Shown: piece by piece, positions 14,527-16,080 of the stretch
Layout of the letters: every line of letters begins with the position of its first letter
Position numbering within the stretch: position 1 is the first letter of the stretch
Assembly: GCF_937920075.1 (NCBI RefSeq)
Contig: NZ_CALETI010000440.1
Location: 1-16,080, forward strand
Direction of reading: 5' to 3'
From: an uncultured Agitococcus sp.
GTDB taxonomy: Bacteria; Pseudomonadota; Gammaproteobacteria; Pseudomonadales; Moraxellaceae
Length of the DNA: 16,080 nucleotides
Notes under the pieces: generated by a model
Database searches by the model: none
Told to the model about the DNA's origin: nothing
What the model saw: the letters and a program-made list of their open reading frames with translations, nothing else
Made by a program: the position numbers and the translations under genes

Positions 14527-15033
14527 TTAATTTGATGTGTTTTTAAGTTCTTGATAAGTTAAAAATAAGCGTAAATCAAATTCTAATTGATGATAATTAG
14601 GCTCGATATGTTGACAAAGTTGATAGAAAGCTTTGTTATGAGTTGGTTCTTTGAGGTGAGCCAATTCGTGGGCAACAATCATCGTTAAAAAATCAGCAGG
14701 TGTTTGTTTAAATAATGAAGCAATACGAATTTCTTTTTTAGCTTTTAAACGACTACCTTGAACTCTAGATACCGCTGTGTGTAAACCTAAAGCATGGTGA
14801 ACCACATCTAATTTGTTGTCATAACAAACTTTATCAAGATTAGGTGCATTTTTTAAACAATTTTGTTTAAGATTAACCGTAAATTCGTATAAAGATTTAT
14901 CAGTTTGAATTTGGTGTGTGCTAATTGGATAGCGAGTATTTAAATAGGTTTCTAGTTTGCCCTGAGCAATAAGTAGCTGCACTTCGTTTTGTAACGTTGG
15001 TGAGTAGGCTCGTAAAAACTTTAAATCGACCAT
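14527..15033 (-). CDS. ygjP: YgjP family metallopeptidase-like protein (DUF45, M48-like)
   Basis: Predicted zinc-dependent metallopeptidase of unknown substrate, cytosolic. The 168 residues match the size of E. coli YgjP, and much of the sequence follows it, notably the APNLDKVCYDNKL (63-75) and ALGLHTAVSRVQG (81-93) stretches. The zinc site is HELAH (122-126) with a third ligand probably His132 in EPTHNKAFY. The start at 15033 has only a weak GAGA about 10 nt upstream. It lies downstream of lnt on the same strand but is separated from it by a terminator, so it probably has its own promoter in 15034-15085; I could not pick convincing -35/-10 boxes there. It is convergent with the transglutaminase-like gene. 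Confidence 0.9.
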   Translation of the reverse strand: MVDLKFLRAYSPTLQNEVQLLIAQGKLETYLNTRYPISTHQIQTDKSLYEFTVNLKQNCLKNAPNLDKVCYDNKLDVVHHALGLHTAVSRVQGSRLKAKKEIRIASLFKQTPADFLTMIVAHELAHLKEPTHNKAFYQLCQHIEPNYHQLEFDLRLFLTYQELKNTSN

Positions 15034-15085
15034 TGGTGTTTGTCTCGAATATTCTATTTATTATTACTTTAGAGACTAGACGAAA

Positions 15086-15129
15086 AAAAAGGTCTTCTCA
15101 ATGCTTAAATGCACGAAGAAAACCTTTTT
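15086..15129 (-). terminator. Intrinsic terminator downstream of lnt
   Basis: Read on the minus strand, an imperfect stem of up to 19 bp (arms 15129-15111 and 15104-15086, loop 15110-15105) carries matched AAAAAGGT/ACCTTTTT ends and extends into eight T residues (down to 15083). The opposite strand also ends in five T residues, so some two-way activity is possible. It separates lnt from ygjP. Confidence 0.7.
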
Positions 15130-15147
15130 CGCTTATTAATTGGCCAT

Positions 15148-16080
15148 TCAAATACGACGGCAACGCCAAAAGCTAATTATTAATATACCAAAACAAAAAA
15201 TTAAGATTGGCCAATTACCTAAACGGCTAAAAGGTGTTTGTCCCTTAACAGGATAAACATGGCCTCTTAATACCGTACGTTTAAATTGTGGGGCTTTTTT
15301 AACAATAGTGCCTTTAGGACTAATAAACCCAGAAATCCCCGTGTTAGTTGCTCTAATAATCCATTTGCCTGTTTCTAAAGCACGCATTTGTACCATTTGC
15401 AAATGTTGGTGAGGGCCTGTGGATGTACCAAACCAGCCATCGTTGCTTAAAGTAGTGATAAAATCCGCTTTTGCGGCATTACGGCGAGTAATTTCGGGGT
15501 AAGCAATTTCATAACAAATGGCAGCAGCTAGTTTATGGTCTTTCACGATTAGCGAGGATTGTTGTGGGTTACCAGCACTAAAACTCGACATTTCTAAATT
15601 AAAAAAAGGCAAAACACCACGTAACCATGATTCAAAAGGGACATATTCGCCAAAAGGTACTAAGCGTTGTTTAAAATATAAACCATTGCCTGCGCCTAAA
15701 GCGGCGATGCTGTTATAAAAAGGCGGAATTCCTTGTTTGTTGATATTCTCTAAATCAGCATAGGGAATACCCGTTACAAAAGCAGTATTAGTGGCAGTGG
15801 CGGTATTGTTGATTTTAATCAAAAAGTCATTAGCTTCATATTGAAACATCGGAATAGCCGCTTCTGGCCAAATAACAACATCTTGTCCCCATTCACTTTT
15901 GGAAAGTTGTTCATATATGGCGAGTGTTTTGTCGCGCCATTCCATTTGCCATTTAACATCTTGAGGAATATTACCTTGGACAATACTAACGGATAGACCT
16001 TGTTTATAATCAGATTTTGTCCAAGTGACATATTGTAGGCCATATCCTACGCCCCAAATAAGGCTGATCAGAGATCGGAA
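15148..16080 (-). CDS. lnt: Apolipoprotein N-acyltransferase, C-terminal part (5' end outside window)
   Basis: Inner-membrane enzyme that adds the third acyl chain to the N-terminal cysteine of lipoproteins. The frame stays open to the right edge, so 310 of roughly 500 residues are seen; the internal Met at 15945 is not the start. In the visible part, VSIVQGNIPQDVKW opens the nitrilase-like domain. Counting from the window edge, the catalytic triad is Glu73 (IWPEAA), Lys137 (YFKQRLVPFGEYVP) and Cys189 (AAICYE). A final membrane helix (NWPILIFCFGILIISFW) and a short basic tail close the protein. The N-terminal membrane helices are missing from the window. The two outermost codons (16075-16080) fall within a 9-base adapter-like match and may not be genomic. 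Confidence 0.95.
   Translation of the reverse strand, partial: FRSLISLIWGVGYGLQYVTWTKSDYKQGLSVSIVQGNIPQDVKWQMEWRDKTLAIYEQLSKSEWGQDVVIWPEAAIPMFQYEANDFLIKINNTATATNTAFVTGIPYADLENINKQGIPPFYNSIAALGAGNGLYFKQRLVPFGEYVPFESWLRGVLPFFNLEMSSFSAGNPQQSSLIVKDHKLAAAICYEIAYPEITRRNAAKADFITTLSNDGWFGTSTGPHQHLQMVQMRALETGKWIIRATNTGISGFISPKGTIVKKAPQFKRTVLRGHVYPVKGQTPFSRLGNWPILIFCFGILIISFWRCRRI
16072..16080. other. Possible sequencing-adapter remnant at the right edge
   Basis: The final nine bases, AGATCGGAA, equal the first nine of the common Illumina adapter that begins AGATCGGAAGAGC. A match flush with the end is unlikely by chance if the window end is also a contig end. The last residues read for Lnt here should not be trusted. 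Confidence 0.5.

Noticed and set aside
15133..15147. AATTGGCCATT near the lnt stop also occurs at 18-28 of the window
   Set aside because: An 11-nt match in AT-rich intergenic DNA without further flanking identity is most simply chance.
1..16080. CRISPR arrays, tRNA or rRNA genes
   Set aside because: No regularly spaced direct repeats, no cloverleaf-like segments and no rRNA-like stretches were seen; intergenic gaps are short apart from 4356-4681, which is explained by regulatory sites.

Overview
The window is about 16 kb of AT-rich bacterial chromosome. It looks gammaproteobacterial: rraA, ygjP and lnt all resemble gammaproteobacterial homologues, and a Moraxellaceae-like lineage is my best guess, at moderate to low confidence. 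Almost all genes have clear Shine-Dalgarno sequences, and several intergenic regions carry small palindromic repeats. The right edge ends in nine bases identical to the start of the common Illumina adapter, so it may be a contig end.

Left part (1-4415). The minus strand carries liuA (isovaleryl-CoA dehydrogenase) and liuB (carboxyltransferase subunit of methylcrotonyl-CoA carboxylase), two steps of leucine breakdown, packed 4 nt apart. Their transcript runs into a REP-type inverted pair (62-149) and meets the terminator of an upstream plus-strand gene. Divergent from them are a small Rossmann oxidoreductase of TIP30/HTATIP2 type and rraA, which ends at a strong intrinsic terminator (4391-4415).

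Centre (4416-14523) is the main interest: one long plus-strand gene cluster of about 10 kb behind a very good sigma-54 (-24/-12) promoter, with a possible pair of upstream activator sites two helical turns apart. The cluster encodes, in order: a circularly permuted ATP-grasp protein; an alpha-E protein; the proteasome-like peptidase Anbu; a 1095-residue transglutaminase-fold + DUF2126 protein; a fused ATP-grasp/alpha-E paralogue; and a second, smaller transglutaminase-fold protein. None shows a signal peptide or membrane segment, so the products should be cytosolic. Family knowledge suggests these genes together make, attach or trim amide/peptide bonds and feed or are processed by Anbu, but substrate and physiological role are not established. 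Two insertions related by their ends (a 100-bp MITE-like element at 6141-6240 and a collapsed hairpin copy at 11048-11077) lie at gene junctions inside this cluster.

Right part (14527-16080). On the minus strand, the metallopeptidase-like gene ygjP converges on the cluster with only 3 nt between stop codons. Upstream of it is the 3' portion of lnt (apolipoprotein N-acyltransferase), followed by a hairpin terminator at 15086-15129.
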